The position numbers and the translations under genes are program-made. The notes under the pieces were generated by a model that was not told where the DNA came from, made no database searches, and worked only from the letters and a program-made list of their open reading frames with translations. A DNA stretch of 64,000 nucleotides from Fennellomyces sp. T-0311 (lineage: Eukaryota; Mucoromycota; Mucoromycetes; Mucorales; Lichtheimiaceae): NCBI GenBank assembly GCA_025266875.1, contig JALLLT010000086.1:1-64000 (forward strand), written 5' to 3'. Within the stretch, counting starts at the first letter, position 1. The number at the start of each line of letters is the position of its first letter. Shown in pieces: positions 44,302 to 56,488 of the stretch.

Positions 44302-45420
44302 TCATGTCAAACTATAAGACGTAAGCATCACGTACCATCCTTTCGCATATGTAGGCTTACTTTTGTTGTTCGCTGAAAGTTTCTTGATTGATTCCTTGCG
44401 CTTTTTTCGTGCATTCTTCGCTTCCGACCGTTCCTTGCCATTCTTTTCACGATGCTCCTTACTACGCTTCTTACGTTTCTTTCCTACCTCACCTTTCTTG
44501 GCCGATTGTGCCGAGGATTTATGTTCCTGATTGCTCAGCTCGCCTTTCGACACCAGGTTACTGCTACTATAAAGTACATACAAAATCAGATCCTACAAAG
44601 ATAAATGGACAGCGACATACCTGGGTTCTTCTCGGTCATCGTCCAGTCGTGGAGTCACAACATATCTATTAGATGATTGATAACTATAATTAGCGATCAT
44701 AGCACAAGCTATGCAAAGTAAAACCAAACCAAAATAACGTACCCGACTTTATCGCGATCACGATTTTCGCCGCTAAAATTATTAATAATTAAAATCCAAT
44801 TGATACACGTTGATGACTACGAACCTTGTCGATTTACCCTTTGCTTTTCCTTTGAGGTACCTTTTTTTATTTCTCCAACATTGCCTGGCCAGATGCTCTA
44901 AGACCCAGTTGTCTTCACATACAGAAAAATCCACGCCTGTTTCGCTTTGGCTTATCTCCCGAATTTGGTTCATAAGAGTTTCCTTTCGTTTACGCAGAAA
45001 CTTCCATCTGGGGATCATCGGCGGTTGTTTCTTCTTGATAGCTCTTTCAGTCATTTGGGTTTTGAGCTCGCAGCAAAGCTTGTTGATCCAACCGGTTACT
45101 CTTTTGTAATCATCCTCTATCGTGGAATCATCAACAGTAACAGATTGATCACTTTTTTGGTTTTTCTGAGAAGCAATGAACGACTTCACGATTGACTTGG
45201 TTATCTTGCTCGGCTTCCTTACAAGTTCTTTCCTTGCTCCATCTTCGTTTATAATTGATCTGGCTCGGTTTGTGCTGGATTCTACATTACTGACGGCTTT
45301 CATTACGATGTCGGTTAAGCTTGATATTCTTGAGGTCATTTCGTCCATAAACCTTTGGTTTGCGATCAAAAGGGTTTGGATATGATCTGGATTTTCGTTT
45401 TCTTTGTCGCTGTTCTATTT
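44302..45420 (-). CDS. Accessory protein of CACTA-like element D
   Basis: Main exon about 45420-44822; further exons toward 44302. The start ATG is not certain. The first good Met is in QRFMDEMTSRISSLTDIVMK, with an upstream basic frame open to about 45410. Features: coiled-coil-like N-terminus, SITKSIVKSF-type basic helix, RWKFLRKRKETLMNQIREIS, then the block DFSVCEDNWVLEHLARQCWR shared with element I. The last exon is very Lys-rich (GKKRKKRSKEHREKNGKERS), probably nuclear targeting or DNA contact. Divergent from the transposase, with about 180 bp between the genes serving both promoters. Confidence 0.6.
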
Positions 45421-45594
45421 CCCCATTTAAAGTAAGTAATCATGTTAAGATCAGGACATCGATGCCAAAAAATGAGATACCATTGTGGACGAGTTTCTGT
45501 TGAAACGAAGGCTGGCTTCACTATAAAATTGACGCGTTACGCGGGGATGGATGGCTGTGACTGAGTGACTGCAGTATAGCATACTGCTTTGACT

Positions 45595-48500
45595 ATGCGT
45601 TACTGTTATAAACATCGAGTACATTTAAGCGAAAAAAAATGGAATGAACATTGGAAAGAACTGCATGCAGGGCGATCTGGCGATGCAGATACCTCAGATT
45701 CGGAAGACTCTAACACAGACGAACCTGTCATTGGTGTTGAAAACCAGAATCCTACCGCGAAGACTGAACAGCCAGAGCCCCTTGAGATCCCAGAGCAACC
45801 AAAGCCTGTTACAATGGATGAACAACCAAAAGCTTCCAGGAAGCGGCGCCGAACCGAGTATGACTTTGGGGTACCACGAATTGTACGCATAGCTAACATA
45901 GAATATTAGTGAAACAGCATACATTAAACAGCACCTCACAATCAGCAGCGACGAATCCAGCAGCGACGAATCCAGCAGCGACGAATCCAGCAGCGACGGA
46001 AATATTAGTGTTGGTGGATATATCAGCGAAGACTACATCAGCAGTGACGAGGAGGGTTATACTGATGACGGGGAGGGTTATACTGGTGACGAGGAGGGTT
46101 ATACTGGTGACGAGGAGGGTTATAACACCGAGGAAGACGAAAATGAAAGTGATTTCGAAGACGATGAGAATATCAACAGCACTTCGCCATACAGCATAAC
46201 TACGACAAAATCACCTGATGGGATCCATGTCTCTATGACATTGCCAAGTACCGAAAACATGAGCTTCTCTATGCAAAAGGGTTTAGAGCTGATAGCTTTG
46301 TTGAATGAACTGAACATTAGCGATAACGGTGCAAGTGAAATTATCAAGTGGTTCAACGAATACATTACCGATCGATGGTTTAGACTTGGTAACATACATT
46401 TCCATGTTAGGCTTCATATTCTTACTTAATAGCTATCTATAGAGCATGGAAAGCTTCCGTCACAGTTTCAAGCAAAAGCACGAATGCAAAAACTGCTACC
46501 TCTGCAAACTGAATCTTTTGATGTTTGTCAAAATGGATGCGTTATGTATACTGATACATCAACTACATACTGCCCAAAAGAGGATTGCAAGCTTCCACGC
46601 TTTGGTGACGACGGAACCACCCCGGTGGCGCAGACAACACAACTCCCTTTAGTATCCCAAGTTGCAGTTCACCTATCTATGACATCTGAGAAAGATCTTG
46701 TTATACCTGTTACAGATGCCAAGGCCTCTACTGAAGAAGATACTAGCGAATCTGACACTGAGCAATCATCCAAAGCAGATAATACAAATGGTATACCATC
46801 AGCTGAAATCCGTACTATGCGAGACATCCATGATGGTGCCGCGCTGAAACTTATACGTCAATCTCTCGCTGCCAAAGACAGTGATGGTGATATACAAGAC
46901 ATTTACATATCACTTTTTACGGATGGATTTTGTCCGTTCAAAAGAAATGGCCCGTCGATGACTTTAATCATGGCAGTTATTCTAAATCTTCCGGCGGATA
47001 AGAGGTAAAATTAGATGCGATGGTTTCATTGAGTTAACATCTAATTCTTTGCTAGATATAGGAAAGAAAACTTGATGTTGCTTGGTATCACACCTGGTCC
47101 AAAGAAGCCTCATGATCTCCTATCGTTCTTGAAACCAACATTGGATGATCTCTTGATTGCAGAAAGTGAAGGTATGATTGTGGAAGTACGAGGCAATACC
47201 GAAGCAAAGAAATATCGAGTACACCTTGTCCTTGCTGGCGGCGATATACCTGGTGTTGCAGAGTATATTCATCATAGTGGTCATTGCTCTTTTTATGGCT
47301 GCCGCGTTTGTACTATATATGGTGAAGCAGGACCTACAGGCGGAAAATACTTTCCTCTGTCAGCACAGGATCCCAAGCTTCGAGCGAAATCAGACTTTGA
47401 AGATGGTGATCCTGTAAGTAACTATACCTTAGAAGTTTGGTAAAACAGTGCTGATAGGTAATTTCTGTTTAGGCTCACGGCTTGAAGAAAGGAACGGAAT
47501 TTGCACAATTACAATCATTCCATGGCGCAACTTTCTTTGCAACAGATGAGATGCATATTTTGTGCCACAATCTATCGAGCCAGATATGGGATATGATTAG
47601 TGGTGAATTTGGAGAAGAAGCATCATTATTCCTACAAAAGAAGTACCGTGATAGGATCGGACATGCGATGACAAAATGCAAACTACCATATGCATTCGAA
47701 GGAAAATTGTTCGGTAAGTGTACGGAACGTCATAAGAATGATGGTTTTGGCTTTAATTTATATGCAATTATAGATATTCAAACGAAAAAAGGTCATGCTA
47801 GAGCCGTTGACTGGCAGATGTTTTTGTTATATATTCTACCTTCCTACGTCATCGAAATGCTTGATCAGCAACAAAAGGATCTTCCAAAAGGTAAAAAAAT
47901 GGACGACGATCTGCTTAACGACACAAAACGAGCAATCGGGTCATTGGTTCATGCTGCAGCCTTGTCATTACGCTTCGAAATTACAGAAGAGGAAGTTATT
48001 GAAATTGAAAAGTAAGCTACTGTAAAAGTAAGGAAATCTGAAAGAGGTGATCATGTTCTGACACGTTTTCCTCAATTTAGGTGTGTTTCAGTGTGGCACG
48101 GCTTCCTCCGTAGACACATGCCTATAAGCGTGTTCACGGCTAATCAACATTATCTCTCACACCTACCATTGATGATTCGCGAACTGGGTCCACCGCGATA
48201 TTATACTACTCGGCCTATGGAAAGAATGAACGGAGAGGTCAAACGCAGGATAAAGTCAAGATCACAACCAGCAAAAAATGCGGAGAATGCGATTGTCGAC
48301 ATGGCCTTAACAAATATTTTTTTGGGTGGAAACTTAACACGCGATTTCGCTCACAATACATCTCCATCGAAACGTACTGCACACAACCTAGGGAAATGTA
48401 CGGAGGTGCAACTCTTACGGCGCATGGACAAAAAATTGGAGCACTTTGAGCATTACAAATTGACAAACTATCTACAGAAGTACTACAGTGGAAAGAAGCT

Positions 48501-49053
48501 ATGGAAAAACGGTGATCCAGAGCTTGAACCCAGCATTATGGTCAGTGATCAAATCGAATTTGCATCTAACATCTTCACGTCAATACAACGTCGCAACAAA
48601 AGTACCAAGCAGATGTATTTTGTGAAGCTAAGCATTCCAGTTGATCGAAAGTCAAAGTATACAAAAAGATGCAAAAGAAGAGCTTGGGGTGAGTATTTTG
48701 CTACGGCTTTATTGTTTTTTTTTCACACGCACTGTGGCAAACAGAGAGCATTGTGTCTTGTCGCCTTGGCGAACGATGTGAAGAAAACTAATGAGGGTGC
48801 AATACGCGCAAGTATGTACCACGACCTGCACAGTGATAAAGAAAAACATCGTTTCTATGTTACCGACGCGAAGTATTTGGACACGGTACTTGGATTTATG
48901 AAAGTTCTGAATGCTGGTACAAGGGGAACTGAAGCAACAAAGGCCAAGAAAGGATATCTTATCTGGCCCGGCATGGCACCGTCAATCATCATGAAAAAGT
49001 CAAAGAAGCGCACTCGTAACGGAAGCAAAGCGCAGAAGAATGTATTGCTATAA
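45595..49053 (+). CDS. tnp2-type (CACTA-like) transposase of element D, seven exons
   Basis: Exons 45595-45857, 45910-46388, 46443-47004, 47056-47413, 47473-47713, 47774-48011 and 48081-49053 sum to a multiple of three and encode about 1037 aa with no stop. An N-terminal Cys/His finger (CYKHRVHLSEKKWNEHWKEL) precedes acidic repeats. Then come ESFDVCQNGCVMYTD with CPKEDCKLPRF, and VILNLPADKRY. Catalytic: Asp in AGGDIPGVAEYIHHSGH with FYGCRVC, Asp in FATDEMHILCHNLSSQIW, Glu in RPMERMNGEVKRRIKS. The 60-nt intron at 47714 has a counterpart at the same place in element I. With intact TIRs and TSD this is the best candidate for a recently mobile autonomous element in the window. Confidence 0.9.
45944..46130 (+). 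repeat. Two in-frame coding minisatellites in D transposase
   Basis: A 15-bp unit (CAGCAGCGACGAATC) repeats about four times at 45953-46000, encoding SSSDE. A 21-bp unit (GAGGAGGGTTATACTGGTGAC) repeats four times at about 46048-46125, encoding EEGYTGD. Both keep the frame and make an acidic linker. Confidence 0.85.
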
Positions 49054-50871
49054 CTACTGATGTAGTATACTCTTACATATTATATGGATCTGTTGTGTTC
49101 TTTTACAAACATTTTGCACTTCGGATAGTATAATGATGGAATTAGTAGCAAGATATTAAATTGCATTTTGTCACCGATTATAACTACTTTTCACTTATAA
49201 TGGGCGGAAGGTTAAAACTGGTTACTTCCCGATTACAGGGATCACCACTTTTAACCATTTTTAACTAGTTTTGAGTGGTCAATAATTCATAGCGGAAAAA
49301 TGGTTAAAATTGGTTATTTGTCAAAATTGTAACCACTTTTTTAATCTACTTTTAATCACTTTCACTTCCAGTCACTCAAAAATTTTTTGCAGTGCACACA
49401 GAAACTGAATATGATATTGTCAGAATTGTTGTCCCATTAATAATACTTACTACCTTTAGGTTATGGTTGCAAACGATAATTGATATAAAGCACAGAGTGC
49501 TAATATTGTTATTATAAGTAAAAACATGCTTGCACCAAATATGACAGTGTATATGATACAGCGACACAAATGATGATAGCGCACCCCTGTTGGACAAGTC
49601 ATATTTTGACAATTGACTGGGTTTAAAAAAATACACTTTTCCCTCGTTATTCTCTTCCTTTTCTTTCTCCCAGTATTTTTTTCCTTAAGAATCACAGTGT
49701 TATATTAATCTCAATGGCAAGCTTTGAATTCTTTAATTGACATTACTATTCCCATCCCTTCTGACAATTGTCCCTTGACTTTTCTTTAGTCGTGCTGTTC
49801 AGCACGCACAATCAGCTTTTCACTCTGTAGAGTGCCACTCCAACCAATATTTTATTCAGTTTCGGTCAGATGTAAGGTATATGTACTACTAGTGCTACAA
49901 ACGTATATGTATTCTATCTGCCACAACTCTTTTTTCCGCCATTGCCAGTGTTTCCAAATTGTTTCCAAGCTGTTCTAAGCACTGCGCAAAATTAGAAGTA
50001 TCTGTAACTTTCAAAGGTTACAGAAAGTTACAGATAGTTGCAGTAGGGATGGGGCCCGTGAGAATGTACGGGGACCCCGAAATTTTATCGCGATGGATGT
50101 TGATTAGAGTACAAAAATAGACAATGTCAATATCGGCAGCAGTATTCCGAAGTGTAACGTTCAAAAGTGCAACCAAAAAAGCAAACGGCTGAACCTAGTT
50201 TGGGCAGGAGCACTGTATTTTCTGTGCAACAAGAAGACTGCTTGGAAATTGTCGGCAGGGCAAGAGCAGAATGATCATTTATCTTTAGTTTGCTTAGAAA
50301 TAAAAAATACATTGAGAGAAAAATGCAGTATGCTGCGTTGTAGTATAAAAAGGTAGCTGATTTTTAAGCAATGGCGTTGGAAAAATGGTTGTAATGAAGT
50401 TAATTCTTCAATGGCAAGACAATCACATGGGTAATTCTTAAGTTAATGTTGTAGATATAAAGTCAACCGTTCTTAGAATGCCAAGGACGCACATATGCTT
50501 AAACTTCTAGACGCGTCCTTGTAATGAAAAAGTGTCATGCAACTCTATATTATGCAGCTTACTATTTTTACCGACAGTCTGAATGTAGGACAGCATCCAA
50601 AACGGGCAATCTATTGTATTGAAAAACGTGATAGTAATGCATATTAAGCTGACATCTAAGGGATCAATCAGTGTCGCCAAGAGGGAAAGATATACAGCCA
50701 AGAGGATGACGGATGGCCAAGAGAAAGACATGCTGCCAAGGAAACATGTTCGTAGCGTGCATGTATTTGTAGGGACGTTTTGTTTATGTGAAAAGATATA
50801 AAAGCAGAATAAGAAGGCTGCCAGAAAAATCTACATTAACACCTCCTTTACAACACCCACCCATATCATCG

Positions 50872-53800
50872 ATGCCGGGACAACCTACTTACCTATGTGT
50901 GTGTACACGCTGCACCGGCAGAAATCGGCCAGGGAGATATGTGACAGACGAAGTATACCGCGCTCACTTTGAGCAACAAGTTGCTCGAAGACTCAGACGT
51001 TGTAAGTCGAAAAAATGGCATAATGGAATTGATGATATTAACAGTTGTATAGTCACCCCACCTACTACCACTGCTGCCAGCCATCAGACCGAAGATCAAT
51101 CCGAACCAATGGCTATCGATGACGAAGTTGACAACGATGGTAGGTCTGCAACATATCACTGAAAGATAGCTTACTGATGAAAAATAGAAGCTTTGCCTGG
51201 AAACTGGGATGTAGGTACAGCAGAGCCTACCCTGGAGCCGCTACTGCAAGAGTCATTCGACGATCCGATCAACCAGGATCAAACCGAAATGAATGAGAAC
51301 ATGGAGAACCAGTTCGATTCTTTGCTGAACGGCGATGAAGGCGATGACCAAGGTTGGTTAAGAAGATGCTAAACAAAAAAGCCGGTCGTTAATAAGAAAA
51401 TATCAGATATGTCCGTTGACAGCCCAGCTACTATGGTAGCCCTACGCCTAATTGATATGATCCCACAGCCATACCTTTTCGTCTTCATGTTCATCGTTCT
51501 CTTCCAGCTCCATTACCTCTCGGAACGAACGACCGCCATCCTGATCACCTTCATCGTGACCTTGCTTGCCACCCTTCCCATCCCTGAAAGGTTCAACTTC
51601 CCTGAAACCTTGGCCACCATCCGCCACTATGTGGGCTTCGATCAATTGACGGATACACTTACCATGTATGTCGTTTGCTCCAAGTGCCACGCCATATATC
51701 TCCCGGAACGTGCTCGAGATACATGCACTACCACGGCTTTGAATGGAAACGTATGCGGAAATGCCCTGTTCAAGATATCGACTGTCGGTGGGCGTCGTGT
51801 TCATGGGGCTCCACTTAAGCAGTACGCATACTACAAGCTAGGGCACAGCCTCAAAAGGCTTTTCACGCGCAACGGCTTTGAGGACAAGATCATCGAATGG
51901 AGACAGGATCTCTTCAATGGCACCGAGTTTCGCGACATTTACCACGGTTTGAAATGGAACAGGCTCAAAGATGCAAACCACATTCCTTTTGTTGCTGACG
52001 ATCACTCATTGATGCTCACGCTCAATGTCGACTGGTTCGCACCTTTTGACAGTGGTTACTCTTGCGGCGCTATATACCTTACGGTCAATAACCTACCCCG
52101 TGCAGATCGATTCAAAACGGAAAACGTCGTCCTTGTGGGCGTCATGCCTGGGCCACGCGAACCAAAGACCTACGAAATGAATAATTATTTGGAGCCCCTC
52201 GTGGATGATCTTCTTGCCTTCTATGCGGGTGTTCGTATGAAAACTTTCAAGTACCCAAGAGAAACCATGGTACGCGCCGCTCTGTTGAATGTCGCTTGCG
52301 ATATCCCGGCGAGCCGTAAGGTGTGCGGCTTCACAGCACATTCCAGTACGCGTGCTTGCAATAAGTGCAACCGCGAGTTTGTCACCGATCAGGAGACTGG
52401 CAATATGGTCTACGCCGGTACGGACATTCCCCATGCAAGCTTGCGAACCAAACGAAGCAATCGTATTGCAGCCGACAACTGGAGAAACGCAGCGACCCAG
52501 GCTGAGCGGCAAAGACTTGAACGAGAGCATGGCACCCGCTGGTCACAGCTTCACAGGCTTAGCTACTTTGACCCAGTACGATGCACCATAATTGACCCTA
52601 TGCACAACCTTTTCCTTGGCACAGCTGCTCGTATGGTCAAAGTCTGGAGGACCCGGGGCGTCTTCACGGAATCGGTGCTCAAGAATATGCAAGAGATTGC
52701 CGATCGTGTTGTGCTGCCCTCTGGGATGCCGACGCTTCAGCGCAAGATCGAGCGAAAATTTGGCTTCATGACGGCGGATGATTGGAAGGTGTGGACCTTG
52801 GTGTACTCCCCTTACGTGCTCCAGGGGTTTTGCTCCCAGACTATTACGAACACTGGATGCTGTTTGTCGATGCCTGTCGATTGTTGGCGCAAACGAGGAT
52901 CACGTATGACAATATCGCCGATGCACACCAGAAACTTGTCGAATTCGTAGACAACTGTGCGATGTTATACGATGATTCCATTGTGACGCCCAACATGCAC
53001 CTCCATCTCCACCTCCGCGAAGTTCTGCAAGACTTTGGCCCCATCTATGCGTTCTGGTTGTTCAGTTTTGAGAGATACAATGGGTATATGAAGGATGCTG
53101 ATACCAACCAGAAGGATTGCTTCGAGGTCACGTTTATGAAGCGATTCATTGAAAGACTGGTGCCATTGATTTCGTTCAGGCCGAGGCTGCTCGCTTTGGG
53201 AGGAATTCGGCCGAGTTCAGGATGCTGCTACAGATTGCTGGACAATCTTCTCGTCACGTACTGCAGCAGGGCCCAAGTACCTTCGATTATGAAATGTTCA
53301 TCAGCTACTCTATGAATCCAAGCCTATCCACCAATGTCACTGGATCTGAGCCGCTGCCCCCTCGACTGCGATCACCATGAGCGATGGCGTTGACGCAAAC
53401 CTTAGCGAAGAACACCACGCACACTTGCTTGAGTACTATGCGTATACGTATGGTATGGCTGTTTTACCTGCGAGTGACGGGATTCCAGCTCATGCGTTTG
53501 CCACGCGGAAGGCTGAGAAGTTTCGGACGATTGAAATCTTCGGGCAAACATATCGATCGGCAGCTGCAGCATCCTCGCGCGGATCCTACATTCAGGTTGT
53601 CTATTGGCGCGGTGAGCAACCTGGCGCGTACACCGGCCGTGTGCAGTATTACTTCAAGCATCCACTGGTTGTCAATGGCACATCAGTCGTCCACCATCTC
53701 GCTTTCGTTCGTTGGTACCGCACTGTACCGGAATCCCACCAGCGATTCACTTTAGGCGGCCTTGAAGAATGGCTATGGCAGTTCACAGATGAACGCTACG

Positions 53801-53922
53801 ATTGTATCATACCTGTTCACCGCATCCACTCACAAGTCGCTGTTGTTGCTCATGGGCCGCAAGATGACGTGCAAACAGCCAGGATGGTTGTGATTCCGTT
53901 GCCAAAACGGATTACTGTTTAA
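50872..53922 (+). pseudogene. Plavaka/tnp2-like transposase, B2 copy (three frameshifts)
   Basis: Exons 50872-51139, 51188-51352 and 51407-53922. The catalytic set is complete at the sequence level: ACDIPASRKVCGF, IDPMHNLFLGTA, SFERYNGYMKD. Indels relative to B1: one base lost at about 52824 (CCAGGGG versus CCACGGCG), one A lost at about 53153 (GAAAGACT versus GAAAAGACT), and one C lost at about 53359 in a C-run. The region broken in B1 (about 31538) is intact here. All three B2 indels fall in homopolymers or near them, so sequencing error cannot be excluded. Confidence 0.87.
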
Positions 53923-53989
53923 AAAATAAAAAATTGTTCTTGACAAAGGTCTAAAACTTTACTCAAAAATTGGCTACTAAAAGAAGCAG

Positions 53990-55263
53990 GAAAAAAAAGG
54001 CTTTTATTGTTGCTGAGGTCGGCGCACAGCCCACGAGGCAGCCTGCTCGCCAGCTCGGGTGTCAACACGAAGTTGCACTCGAGGTCCACTGGTCTACGCT
54101 CGATCCTACCAGTGGCACTTCCACGACCAGTGCCCACTCGACGTCGTACGTTGCGACCTTCCTCGACAGAGTTGCCATTGTCGTTGCTGTCGCTTCTTCT
54201 GCGGCGGCTTCCTGCTGGTGGCGGCGACCGGGTTGCCAACTTCCTCACCGCTGTGAACTGATCCAGTTTCTCGAAGTACTGGACAGCCTACATATGCATA
54301 CAACTTCTAGCTTAAAAACAAATACCCTTTACTTAAAATTTGGTTACCTGTTGGGAGCGATAGCCCACCTTGTAGACGTTGACAACCTTATCACTTCCGT
54401 CAGCTTCGTCATCTGTCAACTCTGGAGACATACACTCCGAGCGAGAAGTGCACTCCCGCCTTGGAACGGGGATCCCTCTGCCTCGAGCAAGTCCACATTA
54501 TCAGCATACGACTGACAGCGCGCATCATGCTTCTATATATGACCAGTTTTTCTTTTTAAGTGCCACCTTCCTTGTTGAAAATCGCTTATGGCTCTAACCT
54601 CTCGCACACGCTGGTACCGGCGCTTGTCGTCGTTTTGCTCCTCCTTTCGCTGTTCGCTCATGCGTGCATCATCACGGCGGGAGCGAAAATGTTGTGCACC
54701 TTTTCGCGCACAGTCTTTTTGTCCACCTGGCAGCTTGGTCTGCCACAAACCCAGTTAACCACTTCCGTGGCCAGCTGGTTGTTCGGTGCCCTGTTGAAGT
54801 ATACACCCAGATCGAATTCTCTAGGTGACTCTTCCTTGGCAAGCGACTCCAATTTCTGATGGATGAGATCCTATGTCACTACGCGTATCAGGCCAAAGCA
54901 GTATCAGCATTGCATATTTTTTCATTACCTTGCGTGCTTGATCTCTTCATCAGTATATGCTCGGACAGCAGGGGCAGTAGGCACACTGACTACAGAGGCA
55001 GAAGGCTCACTGACTACAGGGGCAGCGGGTTGCACGCTCTGCTGCGCACCATACAGGGCGCTTAAGTCTCGCAAGCGACCTTCCTATTCCTCCTGCCTGG
55101 CTTGCACACGACGGTACTCGCCCAAGAGATATCGCAACTGGGCCTGAATATCATCAGGCACACCAGTTGCTTGGTGCAGGGTCCGGCGATCGTTGAATGA
55201 CAGCTCCTCATCACTGCTATCGCCACTGTTGCTATTGCCAAGAATGAAGTTAAAGTTGGACAT
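53990..55263 (-). pseudogene. Plavaka-B accessory protein, B2 copy
   Basis: The start ATG (55261-55263, MSNFNFILGNSNSG) is intact, unlike B1. Exon 1 55263-54929, exon 2 54870-54599, exon 3 about 54510-54350, exon 4 from about 54288. The N-terminal acidic stretch carries an insertion that duplicates a PVVS-type segment (about 54990-55025). Exon 3 has an extra A (TTCCAAGG) relative to B1 and the C-terminus runs past the B1 stop because of indels near 54030. Same domain order as B1: coiled coil, basic helix, Arg/Ser-rich tail. Confidence 0.6.
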
Positions 55264-55434
55264 CTAGACTATGCGTAAGTATAAGCATTCACGTAAACTA
55301 AACAGCGAACATTACGGTAATTGGAGCGAGCTAAGGTAAGATAAAGCGGTATGAAATGGATACTTTCCAACATGGTGTTTACACTTTATATATTTGGTAC
55401 TGCCGCCACGTTAGGTGACAAGCGTCGCAATGAC

Positions 55435-55999
55435 TATAAAAGTCGACTACAGAGCTCAGGTTCTTTTTTCTTCCTTTAACTTATTCTCTTCAGTTTTATC
55501 AATGTTGTCCATGGGTGCCAAGGTAATAACAGTGCTGTTTCCTCCGTGCTGTCTCCATATAATCATTGACTTTTTCCAAAGCACAGCACTACCAATTGTA
55601 TTCAAGGTATTATCCTCTCTTTTCGTTGACACCGGAGCTTTTCTGGCCAGAACACCGAGCATATCACAACATGGTAAGCACCCTCTCAAAGCTTGGTCTG
55701 CTGTACTTTCCTTAACAGCATCTCTTCCTTTGCAGCCATCACTCCATTTCGCAAACTAAATCAATCACGGTGCGTATAATTCATAGACTACATTGCAAGT
55801 GAACTAATAAAATCTTAAGAATAGGCTTGCCCCACACTGGTATTATTTCAAAACTGTAAGGTAATCTGCTTACTTTTTCTCCACTGTGCATGTTTTCTAA
55901 CTTTCCTCCATTCTAGTTACCGTCATGCCACCCTTTCCTCCGGAGTTCTTTACTCCTTCTGATGTTCCTTACGCCGTCCACCGTTATTTTCCTGGTTGA
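55435..55999 (+). other. Possible third transcription unit of B (B2)
   Basis: Counterpart of 33975-34535. TATAAAAG at 55435-55442, ATG 55501 (ATGTTGTCCATGGG; B1 has ATGTAG here). The candidate splice borders are retained. The spliced frame, MLSMGAKHSTTNCIQEHRAY and on to SLHFAN, is about 30 codons. Conservation of borders with drift in coding potential fits a non-coding or fortuitous unit better than a protein. Confidence 0.3.
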
Positions 56000-56488
56000 C
56001 CAGTCGCTAGTGATTTATGTAGACAGATAGAAATTTCACCCATTCTATAGTCCTTTCTGAAAATAAAAATGCTTTGCTGCTATAATCATACTTACCACCA
56101 CCAATTTTGCCAGTTGCGCAGCTAAAATTAGCTGAAAAAATATGCTATTCAACACCGGATGCTTCTTCCGAAATCAATAAGCAACGTCCCAGTACCCCCA
56201 TCTGTGTACCCTACTACAAAAAAGCTTCTAACCGGCCGGTGCATTACACAACGATTAAGGTTTACCGCATGGTTGCTAATGCCTTTTACAGCAAAAAGTA
56301 TGGCACGTCCGATTGGCTGGTGCTTACAAGTATCTGTAACTTTTAAACTTACAGATACTCGATAATAGTCAGTTTCGTTACAAGTATATGTAACTTTTGA
56401 AAGTTACAGAAAGACAAACATATACCCGGCTATCTGTTTGTTTCCCTGTAACTTTTTTACTTACATATTCTTCTAAAAATGCCCAGTG

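Larger units (their letters stand above)
43754..49394. mobile_element. CACTA-like (tnp2) transposon D, apparently intact
   Basis: TIRs begin CACTGCAAAAAATTTT at 43754 and end with the complement at 49394 (about 17 bp). CAC is duplicated at 43751-43753 and 49395-49397, confirmed by the uninterrupted sequence near 620 in A1. Both ends are rich in TAACCATTTTTAACT-type subterminal words, a CACTA trait. Accessory (-) and transposase (+) genes are divergent. Length 5641 bp. 43770-44300 and 49054-49380 are non-coding ends. Confidence 0.93.
37750..49979. mobile_element. Plavaka-like transposon A, copy A2 (inverted; holds LTR and D)
   Basis: Reverse-oriented second copy of A1, in two blocks: 37750-43753 and 49395-49979, separated by CACTA-like D. 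A 533-bp solo LTR interrupts the transposase. The left side is joined to LINE1's 5' end and the right side to B2, so neither A terminus survives. 41460-42280 contains the 3' flank only. Confidence 0.85.
49980..56488. mobile_element. Plavaka-like transposon B, copy B2
   Basis: Direct-orientation copy of B1 at about 21.4 kb distance, same ends (CACTGCGC.. and ..GCCCAGTG). Flanks AAG (inside A2) and TAT (inside LINE2) give no TSD. 50045-50871 is non-coding 5' region. Confidence 0.88.

Noticed and set aside
56397..56488. Upstream ATG extending the LINE2 ORF2 into B2
   Set aside because: The extra codons come from the B2 terminus; LINE2 sequence starts at 56489, so this start is an accident of the junction.
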